Origin: Bdellovibrionaceae bacterium UBA2351
GTDB taxonomy: Bacteria; Bdellovibrionota; Bdellovibrionia; Bdellovibrionales; Bdellovibrionaceae
NCBI GenBank assembly: GCA_002344565.1
Contig: DDTZ01000113.1
Span: 7,100-45,214, forward strand
Length of the DNA: 38,115 bases
Direction: 5' to 3'
Shown here in pieces: positions 26,319 to 33,905 of the stretch. The notes beneath the pieces were generated by a model. It was not told the DNA's origin. It searched no databases and was given only the letters and a program-made list of their open reading frames with translations. The translations under genes were made by a program, and so were the position numbers. Numbering within the stretch: the stretch's first letter is position 1; each line of letters starts with the position of its first letter.

Positions 26319-27043
26319 TGACTACTACGACTAATGTTGACCCACAAAAAATTAAATCTATGTTTTCTAAAGTAGCCTCTGGCTATGATAAGGCTAATGA
26401 TATTTTATCAGCCGGCATCCACCACTTATGGAGAAAGAAACTAGTAAAAATGAGTGGCGCTAAGACAGGTGATGCGGTTTTAGACTGCGCAACTGGTACT
26501 GGCGATTTAGCTATCGAATTCAAAAAAACAGTGGGCACACCTGGCCAAGTCATAGGCACTGACTTCTGCAAAGAAATGCTAGACTTTGCTCCGGCTAAAG
26601 CGGCTAAGTTAAATTTGCCAATCACATTTGAATTAGCAGATGTGACGGCTCTGTCCTATGCCAATAACTCATTTGATATCACTAGCATTTCTTTTGGTAT
26701 CCGCAATGTCGCCGACCCGGTAAAGGGTATTTCAGAACTAGCGCGCGTGACAAAACCAGGTGGTAAAGTGTGCGTTTTAGAATTCGGTCAAATCGAAAAT
26801 CCAGCACTCAACAAGGCTTACCAGTTCTATTCGACAAAAATTCTTCCTAAAATCGGTGGCACAATCACGGGTGAAACGGATGCGTATGAGTATCTACAAA
26901 ACTCATCGGCACAGTTTCCATGTCGTCAAGATTTCGTGAAATTGATGAACCAAGCCGCTCAATTTTCACACGTAGAATGCGTTCCTGTCAGTTTTGGAAT
27001 CGCTTATATCTATATCGCTACAAAAAGCACGGCCGCTCTTTAG
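26318..27043 (+). CDS. menG: demethylmenaquinone methyltransferase (UbiE/MenG family)
   Basis: A SAM-dependent methyltransferase, the last step of menaquinone synthesis. The 241-residue sequence has FSKVASGYDKANDILS, the SAM motif VLDCATGTGDLAIEF, FEADxT-type FELADVTALSYANNSFD, ISFGIRNV and PGGKVCVLEFG, all UbiE/MenG signatures. Because the cluster carries menF, menD and menH and no ubiquinone genes are seen, the menaquinone role is preferred over ubiquinone. The ATG overlaps the DAHP synthase stop (TAATG). It is followed after 90 nt by the inverted repeat and the exported-protein genes. Confidence 0.94.
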   Translation: MTTTTNVDPQKIKSMFSKVASGYDKANDILSAGIHHLWRKKLVKMSGAKTGDAVLDCATGTGDLAIEFKKTVGTPGQVIGTDFCKEMLDFAPAKAAKLNLPITFELADVTALSYANNSFDITSISFGIRNVADPVKGISELARVTKPGGKVCVLEFGQIENPALNKAYQFYSTKILPKIGGTITGETDAYEYLQNSSAQFPCRQDFVKLMNQAAQFSHVECVPVSFGIAYIYIATKSTAAL

Positions 27044-27090
27044 TCTTGAAGACGGCTCGGTAAAACAAAATTCACTTAGATATCAAAGAC

Positions 27091-27131
27091 AATTCCTTAT
27101 AAAATATAACTATATAATTTTATAAGGAATT
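27091..27131 (+). promoter_or_regulatory. perfect 15-bp inverted repeat enclosing a Shine-Dalgarno sequence
   Basis: AATTCCTTATAAAAT (27091-27105) and ATTTTATAAGGAATT (27117-27131) are exact reverse complements across an 11-nt loop. The right arm holds AAGGA (27124-27128), five nucleotides before the ATG at 27134, so in RNA the ribosome binding site would be fully paired with TCCTT. Thirteen of 15 pairs are A-U; the two G-C pairs cover the GG of the ribosome binding site. This suits a melting (thermometer-like) or ligand-controlled switch. Alternatives: a protein operator, or promoter sequence, since TATAAT occurs at 27113-27118; a start site just downstream of that would leave out the left arm. 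Confidence 0.65.
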
Positions 27132-27133
27132 CT

Positions 27134-27982
27134 ATGAAACAACGAACCACTCGTTTTATCGTTCTTTTTATTTTCATGTTTACTCAATTCGCTTTTGCTC
27201 AAGATAAAAAAGCAGGAACTCCGGCGGCGGACGTCGTAAAAAAGGAAGTTCAAAAAACTGAAAGCAAAAAAGCAGAAACCTTAGATCTTGATCCCGAGAA
27301 TGTGGAGACTCAGTTTCTAAATTCTTTAGATTATCCCGAATTACAAGTCGTACCGCGTGCGAGTGAACGTATCCAGATGGATGGGGGTACGGAATCGAAC
27401 AATGGATATATGATGTTTTGGCCGTTTCTGGCTTCATCAGGTACCACAATGATTGTCGCCTTAATGAGTAAGAATAAGTTTAAAGCAGGCAAAGAAGAGG
27501 ACGAGTCGTTCCGCCGCGACGCTGATTTCAAAGTCAATGCGGCGGCTGGTCTATCTGCAGCGTGGTTTGGTTTAACCTATTTTGTGTCGGCATCTGAACC
27601 TTACAACTCGGCATTACAGAAAATCAACTCAATAAAAGGCCGTGACAAAAAATCACTTTTACTGCGTGAACGTTTAGCTGAAGAAGCCATGCAAAAACCC
27701 GCTGAGCTAGTAAAAATGTTAGCCTATGCTTCGACACTTACTAATATTGTAGCAGCAGCAGGATTAATGGATGTTGTAAGCACCGACTACAATATGTACG
27801 CAAGCGTTGCGATCCTAACAGCCTTCCTTCCCCTTATTTTTAAAAATAAATATGTCGAAAACTATGAAAAACAACTAGAGTATAAACGAAAAATCTATGC
27901 TCCGGTTGTTTACACGGACATGTACAAAGCTAACTCTTACGCAGAATGGTCTCCTCGTTTAGTATTACAATGGAATTACTAG
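27134..27982 (+). CDS. exported or membrane protein of unknown function with several hydrophobic segments
   Basis: I do not recognise this 282-residue protein. It starts with a signal peptide (MKQRTTRFIVLFIFMFTQFAFA). A charged Lys/Glu-rich stretch follows (about 25-60). Four hydrophobic segments come next: MFWPFLASSGTTMIVALM, AAAGLSAAWFGLTYFV, LAYASTLTNIVAAAGLM and YASVAILTAFLPLIF, suggesting an inner-membrane protein with extracytoplasmic ends. No catalytic motif is visible. It is the first of three tandem genes for exported proteins (1-nt gap to the next) and its ribosome binding site lies inside the inverted repeat at 27091-27131. An AAGGA five nt upstream fixes the start. Confidence 0.82.
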   Translation: MKQRTTRFIVLFIFMFTQFAFAQDKKAGTPAADVVKKEVQKTESKKAETLDLDPENVETQFLNSLDYPELQVVPRASERIQMDGGTESNNGYMMFWPFLASSGTTMIVALMSKNKFKAGKEEDESFRRDADFKVNAAAGLSAAWFGLTYFVSASEPYNSALQKINSIKGRDKKSLLLRERLAEEAMQKPAELVKMLAYASTLTNIVAAAGLMDVVSTDYNMYASVAILTAFLPLIFKNKYVENYEKQLEYKRKIYAPVVYTDMYKANSYAEWSPRLVLQWNY

Positions 27983-27983
27983 T

Positions 27984-28880
27984 ATGAGTAAAACGACTGG
28001 TGCCTTAATCGCCATTCTTTTTTCATTCGGTTTATCGCATGCAGCCCCGGATGATGGCCTACTCTACGATAAGCTAAATGATCCTCGCTTTTGTGATACC
28101 GCCGATGAGTTTAAAAATACGTACCAATTTCTAATTAAGCAAAACGATCTTGGATTTACTGAACCTCAAGCCATTAAAGGCGCACTCAAAGTCGCCAAAA
28201 ACTGCACAGGGGCTTACGAGCGTTTTTCCCAAGTATTCCGTGTTTTACAAAAATCCGGCGTAGACATGAAGAAAACGTTTCAAGTTGCACTGGAATACTC
28301 TGGTTTTGATAACGAACGCGCAAAGAACTTCTATGTCCTGTTCCAAAAACTATTTTTAGAAAACTATTTAGATATCGATTTCAGCACGGCCTATCGCATT
28401 TCTCATGAGCTGTCGAAAGATTACAAAGGCGATCCTGCAAAGCTACGCGATGATTTTGTAAAAATAGTTAAATATTGTACTGATGAAAAAGAATTTAGCT
28501 TAGGCAAACCGTTGTGCATGGATTTAGCGTTACGACTAACTAAGTACACAGAGTTATATCCTAATGGCCTGTACGATGAGTTTAGAAAATTCATGGTCTA
28601 TATTCAAACGAACAAACACTTGGGTTTCAATTTAAGGGAAGCGTTGAATTTATCTGTTCGCGTTCTATCGAAAGGCCCCAAAGCTTCTAGAAATTTCCGG
28701 CAGACAATTGATTTCGCTCTAAATAAAAGTGAGAAGCTGAACCTACCAGAACTTCAAGCATTTCAACTAGCATTGATTATTTCTGACTACTCATTCGACC
28801 CAACTAAAAAGAAACCGGAAGAAACCGCACTCAACGTGGATTCAAAACCGGACAAAAAAGATGATAAAAAACTTAAGTAA
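27984..28880 (+). CDS. secreted helical-repeat protein of unknown function
   Basis: I do not recognise this 298-residue family. A signal peptide (cleavage near SHA, residue 20) leads to an all-helical body. Six related units of 35-42 residues can be lined up by a leading Phe followed by a hydrophobic helix, an acidic/polar turn and an Ala/Leu-rich helix: they start near Phe43, Phe81, Phe116, Phe158, Phe200 and Phe238. Units 1 and 5 share LGF in the turn. Cysteines occur at FCDT, KNCT, KYCT and PLCM. The C-terminus is a Lys/Asp-rich tail. GGAA about 9 nt upstream of the ATG is the ribosome binding site. It overlaps the next gene by 20 nt. Helical repeats of this sort usually bind other proteins; that is inference. 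Confidence 0.8.
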   Translation: MSKTTGALIAILFSFGLSHAAPDDGLLYDKLNDPRFCDTADEFKNTYQFLIKQNDLGFTEPQAIKGALKVAKNCTGAYERFSQVFRVLQKSGVDMKKTFQVALEYSGFDNERAKNFYVLFQKLFLENYLDIDFSTAYRISHELSKDYKGDPAKLRDDFVKIVKYCTDEKEFSLGKPLCMDLALRLTKYTELYPNGLYDEFRKFMVYIQTNKHLGFNLREALNLSVRVLSKGPKASRNFRQTIDFALNKSEKLNLPELQAFQLALIISDYSFDPTKKKPEETALNVDSKPDKKDDKKLK

Positions 28881-29787
28881 GTTCTTTTTAGTATTATTTA
28901 CGCTGACTCTGACACTCGTTCAGGCTCAGCCCAAAGGCGCTGATTTAAAGCGCCTTTCATCCGTCGAACTGCAATGGGAAGATTCACCCGGTGCTTTTAT
29001 GTACGAAGTGGAAGTTTTCAATTCTAAAAACAAGCGACTTAAAAAATTCGTTTCTAAAACTAGCCTGTTCAAATTTAAATCTACCTCGGGAAAAATTAAA
29101 ATACGAGGACGGGTCCTAGATGCCTACGGCAAGAAGGGTCTATGGAGCGAAATAATAGAAACAACAGTTCCTCCTGACGATATTAAGTTTCCAGAAACTG
29201 ACAGCAAACCTATTGAAGCTAAAGCTAGTAACTCGACACTAAAGGGAAAAGTAAAGCTGGAGTGGCCCGAAGGTATTCAAGCCAAACAATACGCAGTCAA
29301 AGTATACGATAAAGACAATAAGGTAGTTTTGGAAAAAACGGTGTCGACCCTATTTGTGAATTTTGATTTAGACATTGGAACCTACCAATACTCGGTCACT
29401 CCCATCGGTAACGACTTTATTTTAGGAAAAGAAATCATGTCTCCTAAGAAAATTGAAATCGGTTCTGCGCAATTACCGGACGAACGATTCGACATCGTAC
29501 GTGGGCCTGGTAATAGTTTACAAATTAAAATGCCTAAAAAATCAGGTATAGAGATTTATGGTGAACTTGAATATTCGCACCATATGGCGGAAGACTGGAC
29601 ACCCGTTTTGGAATATAAACCATTTACGCAAGGTATATGGTCACCTGAAAAAAAACTAAAGCCGGGCCGCTATCGTGTCGGCTTTTGGGTCAGACGCACC
29701 GGCTGGCTTGACTCTGCCAAATTCAATCATGAATTCGTAATCAAACCAACCGAAGCCGAAATCGCTGAATCTATCTCGCAGCCGTAA
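28861..29787 (+). CDS. secreted protein with duplicated beta-sandwich (fibronectin III-like) domains
   Basis: A 308-residue exported protein; signal peptide MIKNLSKFFLVLFTLTLTLV, cleavage near VQA. Two tandem units resemble fibronectin type III domains: one begins SVELQWEDSPGAFMYEVEV (about 33), the other KVKLEWPEGIQAKQYAVKV (about 128). Both follow the pattern V-x-L-x-W, a loop, then Y-x-V-x-V. A third, more diverged unit has GELEYSH, LKPGRYRVGFWVRR and ends NHEFVI. No enzyme motif is present, so an adhesive or scaffold role in the envelope is likely. The ATG lies inside the preceding gene (20-nt overlap) without a good Shine-Dalgarno, suggesting translational coupling. Its 3' end overlaps the convergent UGPase-like gene by 17 nt. 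Confidence 0.8.
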   Translation: MIKNLSKFFLVLFTLTLTLVQAQPKGADLKRLSSVELQWEDSPGAFMYEVEVFNSKNKRLKKFVSKTSLFKFKSTSGKIKIRGRVLDAYGKKGLWSEIIETTVPPDDIKFPETDSKPIEAKASNSTLKGKVKLEWPEGIQAKQYAVKVYDKDNKVVLEKTVSTLFVNFDLDIGTYQYSVTPIGNDFILGKEIMSPKKIEIGSAQLPDERFDIVRGPGNSLQIKMPKKSGIEIYGELEYSHHMAEDWTPVLEYKPFTQGIWSPEKKLKPGRYRVGFWVRRTGWLDSAKFNHEFVIKPTEAEIAESISQP

Positions 29788-31675
29788 TCATTAACATGCC
29801 TTCAGCATCAATCGTGATATTGACGTTCTTAAGTTCATTGCCCGCGAATTTATTTTGCTGCAATAGAGTTGGTAAGTGCACTGACTGGCCCGAAAGGTTT
29901 TTAATTTTCACAACACCAGATAATTTCATTCCTGGCACTAGAACACTTGCGCCTTCAATTGACAATTCATCTAGTTCCAAAATTTTCGCACCTTTAAATG
30001 CGCTTAGTACATTGGCTGCCTCTTTATAGAAGTCATCAGCCAATGTTACTTTTGGAATCGCTCCTGGACGCTGATCCACGATCTTAAATGCATTGCCGTC
30101 CACCACGAAACGGTCAGAGTAGAATTGCATAAAGAAATCAAATGCCGACTTGATAGGAGCAAAATATTGCGTTCGGTAGTCCTTACCAATGTTTAAGAAA
30201 TGAACTAATGGTTCGCCGTTAAATGTTTCACGGTACAAGCGATCTAGTTTCAACACAACTGAACCCATCGCGCCTTCTAACTGAACAAAACTTTTCTCGA
30301 TACCATCAGCCGACTTTTGTTTTTTAGTATTTGTGATTAGATCCGGTGCAATCAATGCTAATAGTTTTTCGTTGCCACCTACTTTTTGAGCCAGCTGAGC
30401 CAGCTTTGGCTGAAGTGCATTGTAGTTTACGATAACCATGTTTGTATTAAACATCGCTTTATTATCTTTTGGGCGTAAACCAAGCGCACCAAAAAGATCC
30501 GTTTGTTCCGGGTGACCATTCTTCGCTGCTGTTTCTGCTTGTGCTTTTTCAACTATAGTTACGTACTCTTGTCCTTTAGAATTAAAACCGATGGCGATCT
30601 GGCCACCTTGTTTATCTAAGGCTGTTTTTTCTGTAGTGACCATAACTAGAGGCAATCGTTCTTTTGCCATCCAGCCAACGATATCAGAACTTGGCGTGCT
30701 CATTAAGTCTTCACCATTTCCGATAACTCCAATCAACGATTCACCTTTTTTTGTTTTAGGTAATTTATTATTTAACGTCGCATAGACAGCTTCGATCGCA
30801 AATAGTCCATGACCTGCCGGCGCCGATCTTTCTTTTGTCAAAGCACCTGACTCACCGATCGTTGGAATGTGGAATTGAACCGTAGGACCAGAACGAACCT
30901 CGCCCTTTTGAACGGCTACCTCTGAAAGGGTTTGTCCATGCAGTAACGCGCTTGGCTTGCTCCATGTCGTTTCGATGCTTTGTTGAGTTTCATTACTTAC
31001 TACGTCGTGGAAAATCACCTGTTTGTATTTATCTGACTGAGCCAATAATTGCAGGATTTGAAGTTCAGCGATGTTCAAAAGGTACATTTTTCCATCAATC
31101 GTAACTTCAGCGTGTAAATCTGTTCCTTTTGAACCGATTTTAATAGAACCTGTTTTGCCTAATTTTTCATAAACATCTTTTAAGAACTCAACCCGAACGA
31201 TGCCAGAACCTGTTCCTGCCATTAGTTTTTTCACCCAGAATTTTACTTCTGGAGTCACCGCTTCGTACTCTGCTTTCTTAGCCACGATCGCTGCATATTC
31301 AGTTACAGGAACCGATTTCATCAGTGACTTGCTAGCAATGGCCGTAGGAACAACCATTGTTGTTTTACCAAGCGCTTGGGCTAAATTTTCATGATCCGCG
31401 ATTACGATCACAGAGCTATTTTTTTTAGAACTTTTCGACTCTCCGTAAGCGCTCATCAATACTTGAAGGTATTTGAAGTTAATTTCATCAAGGCCTAACG
31501 ATTCCTGAATTTTCTTTAAAGTAGAATCGCTAACCGTTCCTGCTGGCTGAGTTAATATTTTTGTGGTGACACTTAGATTGCCGTTTCCATAAACGTGAAG
31601 GCACTCTAATTTACCAGCTAAGGCTGTTTGGAACGCAAATACAGATATAATCGCAACACTAGATAATCGAACCAT
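29771..31675 (-). CDS. UDP-glucose pyrophosphorylase-fold (UDPGP family) homologue with a signal peptide
   Basis: This 634-residue protein reads as a distant homologue of eukaryotic-type UTP-glucose-1-phosphate uridylyltransferase. Matching blocks in order: MAGTGSG (152-158; the family has NGGLGTSMG), APAGHGLFA (285-293; PPGHGD), GVIGNGEDL (316-324), VTTEKTALDKQGG (346-358; VTPKTLADVKGG), MFNTNMVIVN (408-417; FNTNN), FVQLEGAMGS (463-472), APIKSAFDF (506-514; PVKTTSDL, catalytic Lys at 509), and a C-terminal beta-helix LSGVVKIKNLSGQSVHLP. Unlike known enzymes it starts with a Sec signal (MVRLSSVAIISVFAFQTALA), with GAGGTAGGA right upstream of the ATG. Export would place it away from UTP, and the nucleotide loop is altered, so activity is doubtful. 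Confidence 0.72.
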   Translation of the reverse strand: MVRLSSVAIISVFAFQTALAGKLECLHVYGNGNLSVTTKILTQPAGTVSDSTLKKIQESLGLDEINFKYLQVLMSAYGESKSSKKNSSVIVIADHENLAQALGKTTMVVPTAIASKSLMKSVPVTEYAAIVAKKAEYEAVTPEVKFWVKKLMAGTGSGIVRVEFLKDVYEKLGKTGSIKIGSKGTDLHAEVTIDGKMYLLNIAELQILQLLAQSDKYKQVIFHDVVSNETQQSIETTWSKPSALLHGQTLSEVAVQKGEVRSGPTVQFHIPTIGESGALTKERSAPAGHGLFAIEAVYATLNNKLPKTKKGESLIGVIGNGEDLMSTPSSDIVGWMAKERLPLVMVTTEKTALDKQGGQIAIGFNSKGQEYVTIVEKAQAETAAKNGHPEQTDLFGALGLRPKDNKAMFNTNMVIVNYNALQPKLAQLAQKVGGNEKLLALIAPDLITNTKKQKSADGIEKSFVQLEGAMGSVVLKLDRLYRETFNGEPLVHFLNIGKDYRTQYFAPIKSAFDFFMQFYSDRFVVDGNAFKIVDQRPGAIPKVTLADDFYKEAANVLSAFKGAKILELDELSIEGASVLVPGMKLSGVVKIKNLSGQSVHLPTLLQQNKFAGNELKNVNITIDAEGMLMITAAR

Positions 31676-31718
31676 TTCCTACCTCTCTATGAAGGTTAAG
31701 ATAATGTAAAATTGTAAA

Positions 31719-31750
31719 TTTTCACCTGTATCGGTTTTTGACAGGTAAAA
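31719..31750 (-). other. stem-loop between the aro/TPM operon and the UGPase-like gene
   Basis: ACCTGT and ACAGGT pair across an 11-nt loop, and flanking TTTT/AAAA extends the stem to 10 bp with one bulged base (31719-31729 with 31741-31750). It lies in the 108-nt gap on the minus-strand path from the Tim44-like gene to the UGPase-like gene. Read on the minus strand no T run follows, so it is not a convincing terminator; it could be an attenuating or processing hairpin. Confidence 0.4.
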
Positions 31751-31783
31751 ACGACAATGCTCTTTAAATCTAATTAAACGCGC

Positions 31784-33301
31784 TTATAAACTGAATTCTT
31801 CATCCTGTTCGATTTGGCTCAGTACCCAGTCGAATTGACCCAAGGTAACTTTTGTTCCACAAAATTCGCAAACCCCGCTCATTTCGATTTTAAGTTGGGC
31901 TCCGCACGATGGGCACAAATGAAAATCTTGGGTTTTAGCTGTCTTTTGGTTGTTATTGATCCCTTTAATAAAGGTCCAATACTCGGAAAACTGCACAGGT
32001 CGGCGTCTATTACCCCTAATGACTCTACCCTCTTTATCTAACGTATAGTCGATCATTTGAGCAAAAATACGGAAGGTAAAACTAGCGTAGTATTTATCTT
32101 TATACATAGCTATGGGTTCAAGTTTTTCCACTTTTGGATTTTCAATGTGATTTGTTTGACCGTTACGTTTAAAATCTTCGATCCAAAACATATGTGTGTG
32201 GAATAATGTATCGGTTTCAAATGGACGCGCCAAATTCCAGTTCTTCTGCGACCACGCTTTTTGAAGCTCAACAAAAATCTGCCCCGCACGCAGCTGCAAA
32301 TGTTCATAACTATCTTTTAAAACCACATCATGAACAATTCTATTTTCAACCAGTGGATCTTTAATCGTCGGAAGATGCACTCCATAGTCGACTAAGCTCA
32401 AGGACGTCAGCTTGTTTTCTATCGATGTTGTTTCCTTGAGGATTTCTTTTGTAGATTGGATTTCGAAAACATACCAAAGGAATCGACCGTTCTGGTTAGA
32501 TTGATTACAGCTACGACATACTCCCGAAATAGTTTCGGTGATTGGCGCTCCACAGTTGGGGCAGCTATGTGCCGTCATTTGCTCGGGCGGTTTAGAAAGA
32601 GCCTTTAAAGATTTTTTTAATTTCCAAATTTCTGAAATTTTATAGCGAGTGCTCTGATTCTTTGAATCGACTTCCGTATAGTTTGCACTAAACTTCACTT
32701 CAATCGTCATTTCATTTTTTTGTGCACTGATAGCAGCCCGTGAAATCGCACAATTACCGATAACCACACCATCGACACTTTTCAGCTTAGAGTCTTTCAC
32801 TAAAAACTTAGAGTCAAAGAACGCCGATAGCGTTTCTAACTTATTGGCACCGCGATTTTCATGATACGTGTGGTACAACGAAAAAATAAAATCCTTAAAT
32901 ATCGGAAACGAAAAATTCGGATCTTGCTCTATTATTTTAGTTACGTAGTCCCGTGTGCGATTAAGCACCATTGGACGATAGGCTTCTGTTCCATACGAGG
33001 AATAGTAATCTTCATACTGACTATTGCGTCTGTAATATAAATACACAGCAACCGCGAAAATCAAAAGCATCGGAATACCCACCCGAGGATACCTAATCAC
33101 CAGGCGCAAAATAAAATACAAAATATCAAATAGAAATCCAGCGTCCCCGCCACCGCCACCGCTGGAACGATAGCCGCCGCCAGAACTGCGCGACCCACCA
33201 CCGTAGGAATCACCACCGCCAACACGCGCGTCCGCTTCTAATAAACATAGAAAAACAAAACCAAATACGTAGGAAAAACGATAGAGGTTTAACCACTTCA
33301 T
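31784..33301 (-). CDS. Tim44-like membrane protein with two zinc ribbons
   Basis: A 505-residue membrane protein. Signal or first helix (about 8-22), a Gly/Ser-rich stretch (27-55) like that of bacterial Tim44-like proteins, then a transmembrane helix (about 74-90, GIPMLLIFAVAVYLYY). Two similar units follow, each a Tim44-like alpha/beta domain ending in a zinc ribbon: Cys247/250/262/265 (CPNCGAPITETISGVCRSC) and Cys463/466/478/481 (CPSCGAQLKIEMSGVCEFC). Each ribbon is followed by a matching aromatic helix (GRFLWYVFEI and GQFDWVLSQI), so the unit is an internal duplication. It overlaps the TPM gene by 4 nt. Zinc ribbons in the second half suggest that this part faces the cytoplasm. Tim44-like is a family guess from layout; no function known. 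Confidence 0.75.
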   Translation of the reverse strand: MKWLNLYRFSYVFGFVFLCLLEADARVGGGDSYGGGSRSSGGGYRSSGGGGGDAGFLFDILYFILRLVIRYPRVGIPMLLIFAVAVYLYYRRNSQYEDYYSSYGTEAYRPMVLNRTRDYVTKIIEQDPNFSFPIFKDFIFSLYHTYHENRGANKLETLSAFFDSKFLVKDSKLKSVDGVVIGNCAISRAAISAQKNEMTIEVKFSANYTEVDSKNQSTRYKISEIWKLKKSLKALSKPPEQMTAHSCPNCGAPITETISGVCRSCNQSNQNGRFLWYVFEIQSTKEILKETTSIENKLTSLSLVDYGVHLPTIKDPLVENRIVHDVVLKDSYEHLQLRAGQIFVELQKAWSQKNWNLARPFETDTLFHTHMFWIEDFKRNGQTNHIENPKVEKLEPIAMYKDKYYASFTFRIFAQMIDYTLDKEGRVIRGNRRRPVQFSEYWTFIKGINNNQKTAKTQDFHLCPSCGAQLKIEMSGVCEFCGTKVTLGQFDWVLSQIEQDEEFSL

Positions 33302-33903
33302 TCATCTTCTCCGCTGTAAGAGTGAACGATTTCATTTTCATCGTCTTCATTCGGCCATTTTTCGTGCCAGTAAACACCAAAACTACGGATCATGGATCCT
33401 ACAGACTCGCTTAGATCCTTACCCGTAAATGCGACTTTAAAATCATTTGTAAAGGATTGATGTTCTTTTTCAGTCAGACGCTCTTTCACACCTTTATCAC
33501 AAAGCAAGAGGCATTCATTTTCCCAGCGCGAATATACAACCAGCAATCCTGATCTTTGGCGCGTATTGTATACGCCCATGTTTTGAAATTCCCTCGCGGC
33601 GTAGTTTTTTAGATTTCTAATTTTCACTTTTTTGGGAATCAGAAATTTTACCAGACCGAGTCTCATGAACAGTATGTAACAAAGGCCGACCAGAAACAAA
33701 GATTCCATAGCCACGATTTCATACGCAAAGGACTCGTTCCACAACACTGTCGCAATCCAAAATATTTCCACAAGTAACAATGTGTAGAACCAAAAATAAC
33801 TATAGTAAGACTGCGTACGTTTTTTAATTAGCACCACCAACTCCACTTGGGTTTTGGCTTCGAATTCTTCCACGCAACGAGTAATTATTTGTTTTGGATT
33901 CAT
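33298..33903 (-). CDS. TPM-domain membrane protein
   Basis: A 201-residue protein with the TPM (TLP18.3/Psb32/MOLO-1) fold, interrupted by membrane helices. The first part (IITRCVEEFEAKTQVELVVLI) matches the N-terminal helix and strand; two hydrophobic segments (FWFYTLLLVEIFWIATVLW and MESLFLVGLCYILFM) follow; the rest (AREFQNMGVYNTRQRSGLLVV to LSESVGSMIRSFGVYW) matches the C-terminal TPM half, with the diagnostic nGLLvv and leCdkGv-like strands. The ATG at 33903 is chosen: it lies 2 nt after the aroC stop. A longer TTG start at 33936 would overlap aroC by 31 nt and lacks a ribosome binding site. It overlaps the Tim44-like gene by 4 nt, so the two probably work together. Confidence 0.78.
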   Translation of the reverse strand: MNPKQIITRCVEEFEAKTQVELVVLIKKRTQSYYSYFWFYTLLLVEIFWIATVLWNESFAYEIVAMESLFLVGLCYILFMRLGLVKFLIPKKVKIRNLKNYAAREFQNMGVYNTRQRSGLLVVYSRWENECLLLCDKGVKERLTEKEHQSFTNDFKVAFTGKDLSESVGSMIRSFGVYWHEKWPNEDDENEIVHSYSGEDE

Positions 33904-33905
33904 AT

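Noticed and set aside
27113..27118. TATAAT in the loop and right arm of the 27091-27131 dyad as a promoter
   Set aside because: No -35 element at suitable spacing; kept as an alternative explanation, not as a feature.
33120..33225. GC-rich simple repeat in the Tim44-like gene as a possible mobile or regulatory repeat
   Set aside because: It encodes the Gly/Ser-rich leader of the protein in frame, which is usual for this type of protein.
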